The notes below the pieces were generated by a model. The model ran no database searches and was not told the DNA's origin. It worked only from the letters and a program-made list of their open reading frames with translations. Shown here piece by piece: positions 11,199-21,036 of a stretch of DNA of 64,000 bases; the first letter of the stretch is position 1; each line of letters begins with the position of its first letter. The stretch comes from Setomelanomma holmii. Lineage: Eukaryota; Ascomycota; Dothideomycetes; Pleosporales; Phaeosphaeriaceae. Where the stretch lies: positions 124,001-188,000 of the forward strand of contig ML978174.1 of the NCBI GenBank assembly GCA_010015745.1, read 5' to 3'. Made by a program: the position numbers and the translations under genes.

Positions 11199-11735
11199 TG
11201 CCCACCTCCACTTCAATTCACACGAGCTGCGCTCCTTGGTCCTGGAGGCTCTCTACCTCATACCAACTTCTAATAGGTCATGTTCCGAACACTTTCCGAT
11301 TTTGGCGTTGTGCTGCGTTCAAGCGTTTGCTTTTCCTTATACCCTCATTCGTTCTTCATTTTGCATATAACGCATAGCGATGGCGGAAGCATCACTAAAA
11401 TAACTGGCGCAAGCCACTGCATTTCTACTATACTACATTTTCACGGCGCAAGCCTGGAAGCTATCAACAATCATGTAATTTCTACATCGAGGCCGGGTTG
11501 CGACATGCTGGTAATGGACAACTGCACAAAATGGCTGGAGAGATGGATTGGTGGTTGACATATACCCCGGGACAACATGTCCATATGGATACGAAACCTT
11601 ATGTAGATATGAATCATGGTTGCGAAAGACATGAAGAATGATCGAATACAAACTTACTCCACTTTACCGTCATTGCACTGAAATCTTGTGTGCTGATTCG
11701 GCGTTTCGCGCTTTCTTACCTCCTCCTCGCCCTCT
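11199..11735. other. Convergent intergenic region
   Basis: These 537 bp lie between the 3' ends of the plus-strand methyltransferase-like gene and the minus-strand gene ending at 11736. They are AT-richer, with several stretches that could serve as 3' UTR and poly(A) signal. No coding pattern or RNA gene is seen. Confidence 0.4.
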
Positions 11736-12764
11736 TCAACACCCCTCCCTCATTCCCCACATTCTTAGCCTTTCCATCCCCACCACCGTCGCCATCCCAC
11801 CCGTTCTACTCCCCTCCCACCCCTCAAACCACCTGCACGCCTCCTCATCCCTCATCGCCTCGTCCCACAACCTAACCCTCAGATACACCTTCTCACAACT
11901 CTCCTCCTGCTCCGTCGTCCACGGCACCCAATTCCACTTCCGATCCTGTCGTGTGTGCACATGGCCCTCGCACTCTTTAACCGCAATCGCGCCATTGGAA
12001 TGGACTTCGACCTGTTTGACAACCCCTTGAGTAGCTTGGGAGTTGACCAGATTGCGGAATTTTGACGGCAAGTGGCTAGCATACACTTCTGGACGGAGTG
12101 TATAAGGCTCCAGGCCTGGGCGTTGGGGTTCGGGATAAAGAGGCCAATTCGGCGGTGCTGTATCTCGTCAGCTCCCCTACGATAGACTCGTCAGATCTAG
12201 TAAAGTATAAGACATACCACAAATCCCGCCCTTGCCATCCCTTGGCACTCCCAATCTCATCAACCGCACATGCTCCTCGCACAAAACGTCCCTAGGTACA
12301 CCTCTAAGCTCACACACTCTTTCCCAATGCTCCCACGTCTTGATATAGCTTGGTTCCGGATCTTCTGGTCTTCTCATTCGGCGCGTATGAACCTGCCGTG
12401 GGTACTTCTCCTTTGTGTTAGATGGAAGGAATTCCGTAACTACGTCGGGTGGATTGAATAGTGTCCATGACTGGTCTGGAAATTTGTCTTCGCTGGTGAA
12501 CCACAATGGGCGCCAGTGGAGAGTGCTGCCTTCGTTGAAGCTGGTTAGGATGAGGAGGTCTCGTTGGAGGCGTTTATGATGTGGATCTGCGTCGACATCG
12601 GCTTGGGTCAAATTTTCGGGAATATTGAGTTTTTGTGTAGCGTGCCCAGTTGACATTGGAGTCAGTCTCGTTGGTGTGGCTGGATCAAGGGTTGGTATCT
12701 CGGTCGGGTCGACATTCGGCGTATTGGGCCCGCTATAGGGCGGAGTATTGTGGTGCTTGTCCAT
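11736..12764 (-). CDS. Unidentified protein, 322 aa, one intron
   Basis: Exons are 12218-12764 and 11736-12157. The 60 bp intron (12158-12217) has a GTATGT donor, a CTGAC branch site and an ATACAG acceptor; using it gives GGICAPPNWPLYPEP and closes the frame. An acceptor 6 bp earlier would add two residues. The start is the ATG at 12764. Residues 1-50 are Pro/Thr-rich and probably disordered. The rest is globular in composition, rich in Trp, Arg and Glu (LHWRPLWFTSEDKFPDQSW; DRKWNWVPWTTEQEESCEKVYLRVRLWDEAM). No signal peptide or membrane helix. I do not recognise the family. The steady Trp spacing and clean intron argue for a real gene. Confidence 0.7.
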
Positions 12765-13154
12765 GTCGCCCAGCTTTTGGGGCTTCGTTCGATATTCTTA
12801 ATGTCAAGATGATGTAGAGCTAGGCTGTGGGTGCTGACGTTCAGTTCTCTGTGACGGTTGGTGTCAGCTTCGAGATAGGTGAGGTGTGGTGAGGAGTGAA
12901 CAGTCGGCTTGTGTTATCTTCACTTGCGACAATGTGGTTTGAGACAATCACGAAATGGTCACGGGAACATGCAGGTTCATATGCGGCTTGCTGCGGTTGG
13001 TTTTGTGAAGGTTCGGCTTGCTGCAGAGATGTCTCGTATTGGTCGAGCGCAGCAACGCTTTCTAAGGAATATTGTATCGTTCAAGCTAGGGGTGTGGGGA
13101 TAGATCGTGCTACAGCAATATGAATGAAAGTAGGAATGGCACTTTGTAGACTCG
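12765..13154. other. Intergenic region upstream of the 12.7 kb gene
   Basis: About 390 bp with no coding pattern. It probably contains the promoter of the minus-strand gene starting at 12764 and the 3' flank of the broken gene at 13155-14163. Confidence 0.35.
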
Positions 13155-14163
13155 CTAAACTGATAGACAACGACCCTGGAAGCGCTCAATCTTGACCACG
13201 AGAACGTCCTTAGCCAATGTGACCCCACGAACGGCACGCTTTTGGCATTCCTTGACCAGGTCGCCACCGCGTCTGAGGATTTGAGTACTGCTTATCGGCC
13301 CACTCCGCACATCGAGGCTGACAAGCACAAACTGGTGGCCTGGATAGAGTCAGCTTCACTTTGCTTGCATGGCGGTGTGTGGACTTACACGTTTCGGTAG
13401 ATGGAGTGGACACGCATTGATTTAGTGAACATAAAGAGATCCTGTGAATAACATTTCCGGATCTGTGGGCAATTCCGCCATATCTTGAGATTTACATAGA
13501 ATCTGTCGCACGTTGCCTTCTTGACACATCCTTCGATGCAGACTCTGGTGATACCACCGATCGTAGGCAAAGCGTAATCCAGTATGAGTTCAACAATGAT
13601 TTTGTGACATGTATATGGTCCTTCGGGCAGTCCAGACCACGGCGACTCCCAAACTTCCCATTTTGGGTCGCGAAACTTGATATCGAGCCGTTTGAGCGAC
13701 GGCAGCCTCGTGAGGTTAGTCACGATAGCGCGAAACCTTCTTTTGGTGGACCCAAAGGAGGGACATCGAAGAGCCTGGCGTAGCTCACGTCGCTGAGATT
13801 GAGCCTGATACGCGTTAAGACGTTATTCGGCCTGAAGTAGAGGAACTTGAATATCTCGAAAGTGCATGAGAAGCTCACTCGTGCTTTGTCGATGGCTCGC
13901 TGCTGGGCTTCCCGCAATTCAACAACATCCCGAAACCAGCCCTCGAAAGCAATCGCGTGGAGAACATCGACGTTTTGTGCGTATGTATCCGGAAAGTATG
14001 TGAATGCTGTATCGTTCTCTTCCATCGAGCGCGGGTTCCAGGCGAGATCAAGCTTGTAGCGGCATGTGATCGAGGAACCATACATAACGAAGTGGTCCTT
14101 CGCCATGCGTTGCACCAGTCCCTCGAGGTCCTTGTTGACAAGACGCACCAAGTCATGATCCAT
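13155..14163 (-). pseudogene. F-box/LRR-like fungal protein with a frameshift
   Basis: From the ATG at 14163 the frame encodes about 147 residues ending GPPKEGFALS and a stop near 13720. The family-like continuation (IVTNLTRLPSLKRLDIKFRDPKWE...SPWSGLPEGPYTC) lies in another frame just downstream. A single-base loss in the AAAA run near 13740 would explain the switch. Further on, a GTGTAAG...CCACCAG interval near 13350-13390 is the only way to connect to a last segment (FVLVSLDVRSGPIS...) ending at a TAG at 13155-13157. The order of pieces resembles the many small F-box-like proteins of Dothideomycetes that carry a 'LPSLK.L.I.F' repeat. No F-box proper is visible at the N-terminus. It could be a pseudogene, a sequencing error, or a gene with an intron I mis-modelled. 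Confidence 0.4.
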
Positions 14164-14404
14164 GGTGTGAGTCGAGCCATGGCGAGCGCAGTGGCGTGGG
14201 AAGTGTTGTCGTCAAAGATGCCCCTCGAAAGGATTTGCACGCCTTCCTTCGCAACAAGGCAGGTACACCCTCACTTTGCGCAGCTTCCCACAACCAGTCG
14301 CCGCTCACCACCACAGAACGTACCAACCACCTTGCCTTCCCTCAATTACCCCACAACTGAGCGATATAGTGATGCAAGAGATTTTCGCACCTAGTCTTAT
14401 TTCC

Positions 14405-16429
14405 TCAGCCATCCCAACTCCCCACCCAAATCCCATCATCAGGCCCCATCCCCTTTTCCACGCCCGCAATCCCACACAATGCCCTAGTTTCCTCCCATCC
14501 TTCTCTTTCTCTCCACTCCTCCATCCTCGACACGAATACCATGCCCAACCCTGCTTCCATATGCCACCCAATATGACAATGAAACGCCCACGCCCCCGTA
14601 TTATCCGCCACAAACCTAACCAAGCTCCACCCATACGACTCCACACTAACAGTATCCCTGCGCAACGGATTCCTCAGATCTAACGTATCTTGCAAATTGG
14701 AAGGCGGGTACCCATGTCCCTGCGCCAAGACCCAGAATTTGTAGCCGTGTAGGTGGAACGGGTGGTTTCCGTCGTCGAAATTATGGATGAGGATGTCGAT
14801 GGTGGGTGTGCCGGAGGTTTGATAGATGAGTTGGGTTTGCGGGTTGAAGAGGGCGGTGCTGATGCCATCTTGTGTGCTAGCTGGGTGGGGGGAGTCGAGG
14901 AGGGTGTGGAGGATTGGTTGAGAGGCGTTGATACGAAAGGTCGAGTCGTTGAGATACCCGCGGCTGAGACGCCAGTCGCGGATTTGGAAGGAGGAGCGGA
15001 GGTACACGTTGTGATCTACTGTCGGTGGTGCTGGGACAGCGAGGGCAGGTGTAAGGGTGGATGTGTTTAGGTCGCGGCATTCGACTTCGATGATGTCGGG
15101 CCAGTCTAGACTTTGAGGCAGTGATTGCTCCGTGATGGGTTTTTGTGCTGAAGTGTCGTCGAGGTAGCGTACTATGGTCCACACTTCCTCTTGTAGCTCT
15201 GGCTCTTCGTACGCGAAGCAGTGCGTTACCATTCTCGCTCTCATCCAGTACGTATCTTTGTTGCTGTCGGGGGGACGTGATAAGATGATGCTATACCGTT
15301 GTGCCGGATTGATGTTCAAACGATGAATAGACTGCGGCAGCACATCTGTCCCATCGACTTCCGTAACATGAAACTCGTGCTCGTCAATCTGCAGCGAGAA
15401 CTCGGCAAAAGCACCCACGTTAATGATGCGCAGACGTGTGCTCTTCGTACTCGAAACATCGAACATCGCACGGGTAAGTCCAGCCGTCGAACAATTCCGA
15501 TTCGGAAGATCCGCGCAATCGCGCACACTGTGTCCATTGATGAGCGCAGAAGTAGGGACAGGCTCGTCGTTTTCACTTCCAGGCGCTAAGTATCGCATCA
15601 ACAGCTCTGACGAAAGATCGTAGTAATGGTCCGATAGCAACACCACACGATCCTGCTCATATTCCATCCTCTGCAACTCCTTTCCCGTGGCGCCTGTGGG
15701 ATGTATCACAAGAGGTCCGACAAGTCCGTCTGAAGCCTGCATGCTGACATGGCTGTGGTAGTAGTACGTCCCCGTCTGACCCGTGACATTGAAACGGTAC
15801 GTGAGCGAGTGTCCAGGTGGGATAGCGCATTGCGTGACACCAGTTGTGCCGTCCATATGATTCGTCCCGTTCTGGAACAGGCCGTGCCAGTGGATCGAAG
15901 TTGCGTTTGTGGCCTGGTTGTGTACATGCACCACGATCTCGTCGCCCTCGTTGCATTCGATCAGAGGGCCGGGAAAGGTTGCGTTGATGAGAATCATGGG
16001 TCTGTACACGCCGTCTGGGTTGAGGATGTAATCTTGGATGACCCAGGTGTATTCTCTTGTTGTGGGTACTGCGGTGAAGTCCCAGTTGGCGTCGAGAATG
16101 TAGTCATCTTCCCGACGCAGCTGCGCAAGAGAAGTTAGTGGCGGCGTATGATCGATTTGCCGTGCAGATCTGGGCACAAAGAACGCTGCGAGTGCGACGA
16201 GGATGAGTATGGTGAAGACGACGTAAGTCAGCCATTGCCGCCACGGTCTGCGATGTTGCCGAAAGGCATCCTTCTCTTGCCACTCATTGGCATCTTCCCT
16301 CCCATCCTCAGAAGCAGTCCAGCTGTCTGCATCGCCTGTCTCTAGCAGACCATCGTTCTCTGCCGCATTATACGCATCTCGTTCCAGCTCTTGCCTTCCA
16401 GTCTCTTGCCCAGCCCCTAGTTGATTCAT
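14405..16429 (-). CDS. Membrane-anchored multicopper oxidase (laccase/ferroxidase-like), 674 aa
   Basis: It oxidises a substrate (phenolics or a metal ion) and reduces O2 to water at a T1 plus trinuclear copper centre. Intronless, ATG at 16429. Residues 1-64 are acidic and hydrophilic, and residues about 66-86 (QWLTYVVFTILILVALAAFFVP) form one transmembrane helix, predicting a type II protein with the catalytic part outside. All four copper motifs are present: HWHG (180-183), HSH (225-227), HPFHLHG (556-562) and HCHIGWHMEAGL (617-628). The T1 cysteine is Cys618, and the residue ten after it is Leu, typical of non-methionine T1 sites. Several N-glycosylation sequons (NATS, NGTN, NVTG) fit secretion. 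It is divergent from the phosphoesterase gene at 17.3 kb. Substrate is undetermined: laccase, iron oxidase and pigment-type oxidase are all possible. Confidence 0.92.
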   Translation of the reverse strand: MNQLGAGQETGRQELERDAYNAAENDGLLETGDADSWTASEDGREDANEWQEKDAFRQHRRPWRQWLTYVVFTILILVALAAFFVPRSARQIDHTPPLTSLAQLRREDDYILDANWDFTAVPTTREYTWVIQDYILNPDGVYRPMILINATFPGPLIECNEGDEIVVHVHNQATNATSIHWHGLFQNGTNHMDGTTGVTQCAIPPGHSLTYRFNVTGQTGTYYYHSHVSMQASDGLVGPLVIHPTGATGKELQRMEYEQDRVVLLSDHYYDLSSELLMRYLAPGSENDEPVPTSALINGHSVRDCADLPNRNCSTAGLTRAMFDVSSTKSTRLRIINVGAFAEFSLQIDEHEFHVTEVDGTDVLPQSIHRLNINPAQRYSIILSRPPDSNKDTYWMRARMVTHCFAYEEPELQEEVWTIVRYLDDTSAQKPITEQSLPQSLDWPDIIEVECRDLNTSTLTPALAVPAPPTVDHNVYLRSSFQIRDWRLSRGYLNDSTFRINASQPILHTLLDSPHPASTQDGISTALFNPQTQLIYQTSGTPTIDILIHNFDDGNHPFHLHGYKFWVLAQGHGYPPSNLQDTLDLRNPLRRDTVSVESYGWSLVRFVADNTGAWAFHCHIGWHMEAGLGMVFVSRMEEWREREGWEETRALCGIAGVEKGMGPDDGIWVGSWDG

Positions 16430-17331
16430 TTTCCCGTAATGTGCTACTCATGAGCACCAACAAAACTTCCGTGTCTATCAAGAAAAGCTTTTCCGACACT
16501 AGGTGGTGCACCTTTTCGTGCAATCTTAGCTCTGAAGTCTCCAAAGTATTAGAAGTATGTCCCTGCTACCGTCCCTGCCTTGGGGAGGCCTCGCTACCCT
16601 CAGAGTGATTTGTGATAGATTGATTCTAGAGACAGAAGTGTCTGAGGGTATCCACGGGCCGGTAAGTCGTCTCTTGGTGATGGGGTTCAGTAAGCATCGC
16701 GCACGAATTAGTGCACGACTTGGTGTCGATATGCTTCAAACCTTTGAAGAGATGCTGTCCCTGCAGTACTCGCCACATCAACAACCGTCGTGCTCGAGCC
16801 ACTACGTCCATCACATCATCTGTTCCGTGGTTCGCCAGAATACGTCCGGTCGTTTAGCCCCGTTAGCCGCATGTCAGTACCGCAATTCGCGCAGGGTCGC
16901 GCAGATCTGAACTTAAGCTCTGCCAATCAGCCCCGCACGCCTTTTGCCCAAAGCTTAGCCACCTTCCCGAAAAGCTTGACTCTTATATTAGCAGAGTGGA
17001 TGCGTCGCAGGGTAGAGAGTAGGCTTTGCCAGGTGTGCGAATTTCCGAGGAGCACGCGAGTCACTTGGATAGGTTGATTGGCGAGAGTTATTGGAAGGTG
17101 CTTTGCATCGGAGGGAAGGTGCGACAGGGGTGTGGTGAGGGTATCGAGGAAGGTGCTAGTATGGAGGAGGATACTAATGGAACCAAGGCGCGCAGGTCTG
17201 CTGTTTCTCGTAGTTGTTTGAAGAGTAGGACGTGTGTTCTGGTTTCGTCTTTCGTTCTTTTGGTGAGTTGTGCTTTACTTATCTACTTGACTTCAAGTGT
17301 ATTGATAATCACTCAGCTCGGTATCATCGCC
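16430..17331. promoter_or_regulatory. Shared upstream region between multicopper oxidase and phosphoesterase
   Basis: About 900 bp separate two divergent starts (16429 minus, 17332 plus), so both promoters must lie here. No specific operator can be named. The stretch 17161-17331 may instead be an alternative 5' exon of the phosphoesterase: an ATG at 17161 is followed by an open frame and a 54 bp GTGAGT...CTCAG interval whose removal keeps the frame open. Confidence 0.4.
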
Positions 17332-18514
17332 ATGATTCTCGGGCTCGTCCTCTCGTTGACCGCGGTCGCAACCGTCGCTTCCGCGCAACTCCCAACCTGG
17401 ATCAAAGGCAAAGCTTTCGATCGCTTCGCGATAATCTGGCTCGAAAACACCGACTACGACCTCGCAGCCGGCGACCCCAACCTCATATGGCTAGGAAAAA
17501 AGGGTATCTCTTTGACCAACAACTTCGCAGTCACACATCCTTCTATGCCAAACTATGCAGCTTCCATCTCAGGCGACTACTACGGCATCAATCACGATGA
17601 CAAGGTGAACATTCCAACGAATGTGTCCACGCTTGTCGACCTGCTGGAAGACAAGGGAATCAGTTGGGGAGAGTATCAAGAGGATATGCCGTCGACAGGC
17701 TTTCAAGGGAACTATGTGAATCCCAAAACTGGGGCGAACATGTATGTGCGCAAGCACAACCCAGCGGTGTTGTATGATTCCGTTGCGCAAAAGCAAGATC
17801 GGCTGGCGAAGATCAAAAACTTGACGCTCTTCAACGAGGATCTGAAGGCAAATAAGCTTCCGCAGTGGATGTTCATTACCCCAAACATGACGAGCGATGG
17901 TGAGTGTTGCACCACTTTTGCACTATTGGCAATGCTGATACACTTCAGGACACGATTCTACTGTCACAATCGCCGGGACATGGACTCGCAACTTCCTCGA
18001 GCCACTGTTGACCAACAAAAACTTCATGAACAACACTCTTGTCCTGGTCACGTTCGACGAGAACCATACCTATACCAAGCAGAACCGCATTGTCGGCATT
18101 CTCCTTGGCGATAGTGTGCCCTCGCAGCTGGTCGGCACGACTGATGATACTTACTACAATCACTACAGCGAGATTGCAACAGTGGAGGCCAACTGGGGCC
18201 TGCACTCTCTAGGTCGCTGGGATATTGGCGCGAACGTCTTCAAGCACGTAGCCGACAAGACAGAGGACAGTGTGCGCAAGTGGGCTGGCAAAGTGCCTTT
18301 CAGCCAGATGTTCTTCAATGTGAGCTATGCTGGAAAGCTGAACAACAAGAACACTTCGGTTCCATGGCCGGTCCCAAATACCCAGGTGGAGTATGCTGGA
18401 AAGACTGTATTGCCGGGCATTGTGTCCACGTGGGGAAAGCAGGCAGATCAGTCTGCATATACGAGTGCATTGGAGATTCCTGACGGGTTACATCCTGAAG
18501 CCGAGTTTAGATAG
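17332..18514 (+). CDS. Secreted phosphoesterase/acid phosphatase (PF04185-type), 377 aa, one intron
   Basis: Exons are 17332-17899 and 17949-18514, with a 49 bp GTGAGT...TTCAG intron that joins SDG to HDSTV. The product hydrolyses phosphate monoesters outside the cell. Residues 1-21 (MILGLVLSLTAVATVASAQ) are a signal peptide. Family motifs follow in order: IWLENTDYD, THPSMPNYAAS..GDYYG, FITPNMTSDGHD and VTFDENHTY, which supply the metal and phosphate ligands of this phospholipase C/acid phosphatase fold. Many NxS/T sequons (NVS, NLT, NMT, NNT) fit a glycoprotein. An in-frame ATG at 17161, with a possible 54 bp intron, would add a basic leader and a longer hydrophobic segment. I chose 17332 because it directly gives a clean signal peptide. 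Confidence 0.88.
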
Positions 18515-21036
18515 TTGGTCGATACAAGGTATGCTGGCTTGGATCTTCGCATCTTGTGACCCAGCGACCTTGTATTCGAGATTGCGAGGACCGCTGTGTG
18601 GTGATTACCCTGCCACAGCGATGATTCATTCGAGACCAGTGATTTCGCCATTGGCTAGTATCCAACTCTTGTGATAGATTTATTGGTGGAATCTGATCTA
18701 CTGAAGATTTTGTGCCATTTCAGGTTAGCCACAACCAGCATGTCAGACCGTGATACAAGGAATCCAGGTGTCGTGGTTGATACCTAGTTGCCTTGTCCCA
18801 ACGTCTGTCTCCAAAGATGAAGTTTGTGTCTTGACACTCAACTCATCGCGATGATCCAACCACATGGGAATGCAATCTAAGAGTGCATTGCACATCGCAT
18901 CCGAAGGTCACCTGCCGCGAAATCTGCAGGCGGGTCGCCTCCCGTTTCGCTGGGATGATGTCGACGAGAAGCAACTCGGCGTTGCCCGGGCTAATTGGTG
19001 CAGGCAACGGGAGCAGAGCTTGTCGCACGTCTTGGTGATGCAGCTCATTGCCGAGAGAAGGATTCGGCCCCGGATTTCAGCTGATCATGGGCGGCGATCA
19101 ACGGATTTGGTCAGGGCAAGTTGTCTTGCCGTGCGCGCTAGCGTAAGGTGACCGACGAGGGCGCAGCGAGGGACACGGTGGTTGGCGCGCAGAGCAAATG
19201 AAAACAGCGTGTGCAGCGGGCATCCAGGAGGTTGCCGTCTCGAGTCGCATGTTGCTCATTGCTAGTTGCAGCGGAGCGTGGTTCAGCACTGCATGTGTCT
19301 TTTCTGCTTACGTGTAGCCAGCCCGAGGCTTCGGCGTGAGGCAGCACACCTGCCTGTCTGGCTCTAATGCACGCCGGGAGCATACGAGACTCGCATCCAA
19401 AATACGACTCGTTGTCAAGACGGATTTGCGGAGGGCAAAGCGAGACAGCTAAGGCAAACGGGTGGCAGCTGCGTTCCTGCACACACGACCGAGGATCTGC
19501 GGAGCCCCCACCATGTTTTGGCGAACCAGCGATCTACACCACGCATCAGGAGCAGCGTGTCTCAGTCCGCGCTCGCTTCACGACGTTGCCACTCTTCCAG
19601 AAGGCTTCCACGCTGGGGTGCAGTGGGCGGATGACGCGGTGGTGGCAAACGGCGGGGTGCAGTGCGAGCGCATAGCATTGCGATGCCAGCTGTGCTCTGC
19701 CGCTGATGGGCGCAAACGTAGGGGGAAAGGTAACAGGCAGCTGGAGCCAGCGCACAGCATAGGGCGTGCTAGGCTCCATAGAGCGCAGGCGGAGTGAACT
19801 GCTGCGAAAAGAGGAGCGGGGTGGTGCGTATGTAATCGCGAGCTCGATTCTGAGCTTGGTTTCAGCATGACAGGCCCCGTCCTGTAGGCCAAGCGTCGCG
19901 AGCGGCTCTTTGGGTCTGCATGGTAGCGCGCAAGGGAGCGGCCGTCGACGTGCCAGACGGGCGAAGTGAGTGACAAGAGATGCCAGACGGAGGCGCGCAT
20001 TGCATTACAGCGGATGCGCGGGGCCTGTAGAGCTCGTCCCAAGCTTCGTTGGAGCGTCGTGCGAATAGGGCATTTTTCTGGAAGCTGGGGGGCTTCGATG
20101 AGGTGCACTGTCTGCTACGGCCTTGCTACTTCTGGCGGCATGTTCGAGTACAATGATTCGCAGCCAGAGCCTCTGACTTCCTCCTCCACACCAACGCCCA
20201 TCTTTAGTCCCCGACGTGCACACCACAACCTCCGTCTTTGCCCTCGCCCAGCTGCGTCCTGATGCTGCTCGGACTGCAGCCAATTCTGCGTGTGCGCTAC
20301 AAATTGCGACACTGACGCTGCACCCTTCTCTCAAGCCCCTGCGTGCGCGACGACCGCCGTACCCGCTCGCCAGCAGCTCTCCACGTCGCTTCGACTCCAG
20401 TCTGGTCTCGAGCAGCTGCAACATACCCGAGCAGGAGTTGCTACAGAGCGCATTTTTCCACCGTCGCCACGCCTTTATTCCGCCTTCACGAGACGCCGCT
20501 GCCGTGCGCTGACCTGCCGCGCTCGCACCTTCCCCAACGTCGCTACCCGCCTGGCGCATCGTCGCAATCGCAGTCTGCGCCTTCCTCGCCGCCTGTTGCG
20601 ACTGCCGTAAACATCGTTGCGTGTCGTGTGCGCCTGCTTTCAGCGACGTGCGCGTTGTCACGCCTGCACCGCTGCGATCCCAGGGCTGCATTGGACATCG
20701 TCGTTTCAGATAGCATCTTAGATCACCAGGCGCTCTCCCGCACCAGATCGTGTCACTCCCCACGTCTGCTGCGACTCAGCAACACCAGCCGCTCTTCCCA
20801 AATTTCCGCCTCGACCTGATTAGGACCGCCAATTGACCTCGCCTGAGTTGCGACGACGTTGCTCCCACCTGCGACCCAACTCCACGCCCTGCGCAACCTA
20901 AATCGGACGGCCGTCCACCACAACAACTGCGCCTCCACATTTTGCGACATAGGCACAAAGCCCTCCCCTCTGTGCGGAAGGCTCCACGGACGCCTACGAC
21001 CAGCGCCGTCTGGTCGCCGCAGCAAAGGTGGAGACC
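18515..21036. promoter_or_regulatory. Long upstream region of the cAMP phosphodiesterase gene
   Basis: There is no convincing gene in 2.5 kb. Open frames run on both strands because the DNA is GC-rich, without family features. The last 700 bp (about 20300-21030) are pyrimidine-rich on the plus strand with many CACC, CTCC and CGTC runs, typical of a fungal promoter plus a long 5' UTR. The base composition contrasts with the flanking intergenic regions. Several short upstream ATGs precede the chosen start at 21037. Confidence 0.4.

Noticed and set aside
20005..20763. 252-codon minus-strand frame upstream of the phosphodiesterase
   Set aside because: It arises from GC-rich, stop-poor DNA. There is no family pattern, and competing frames of similar length exist on the other strand.
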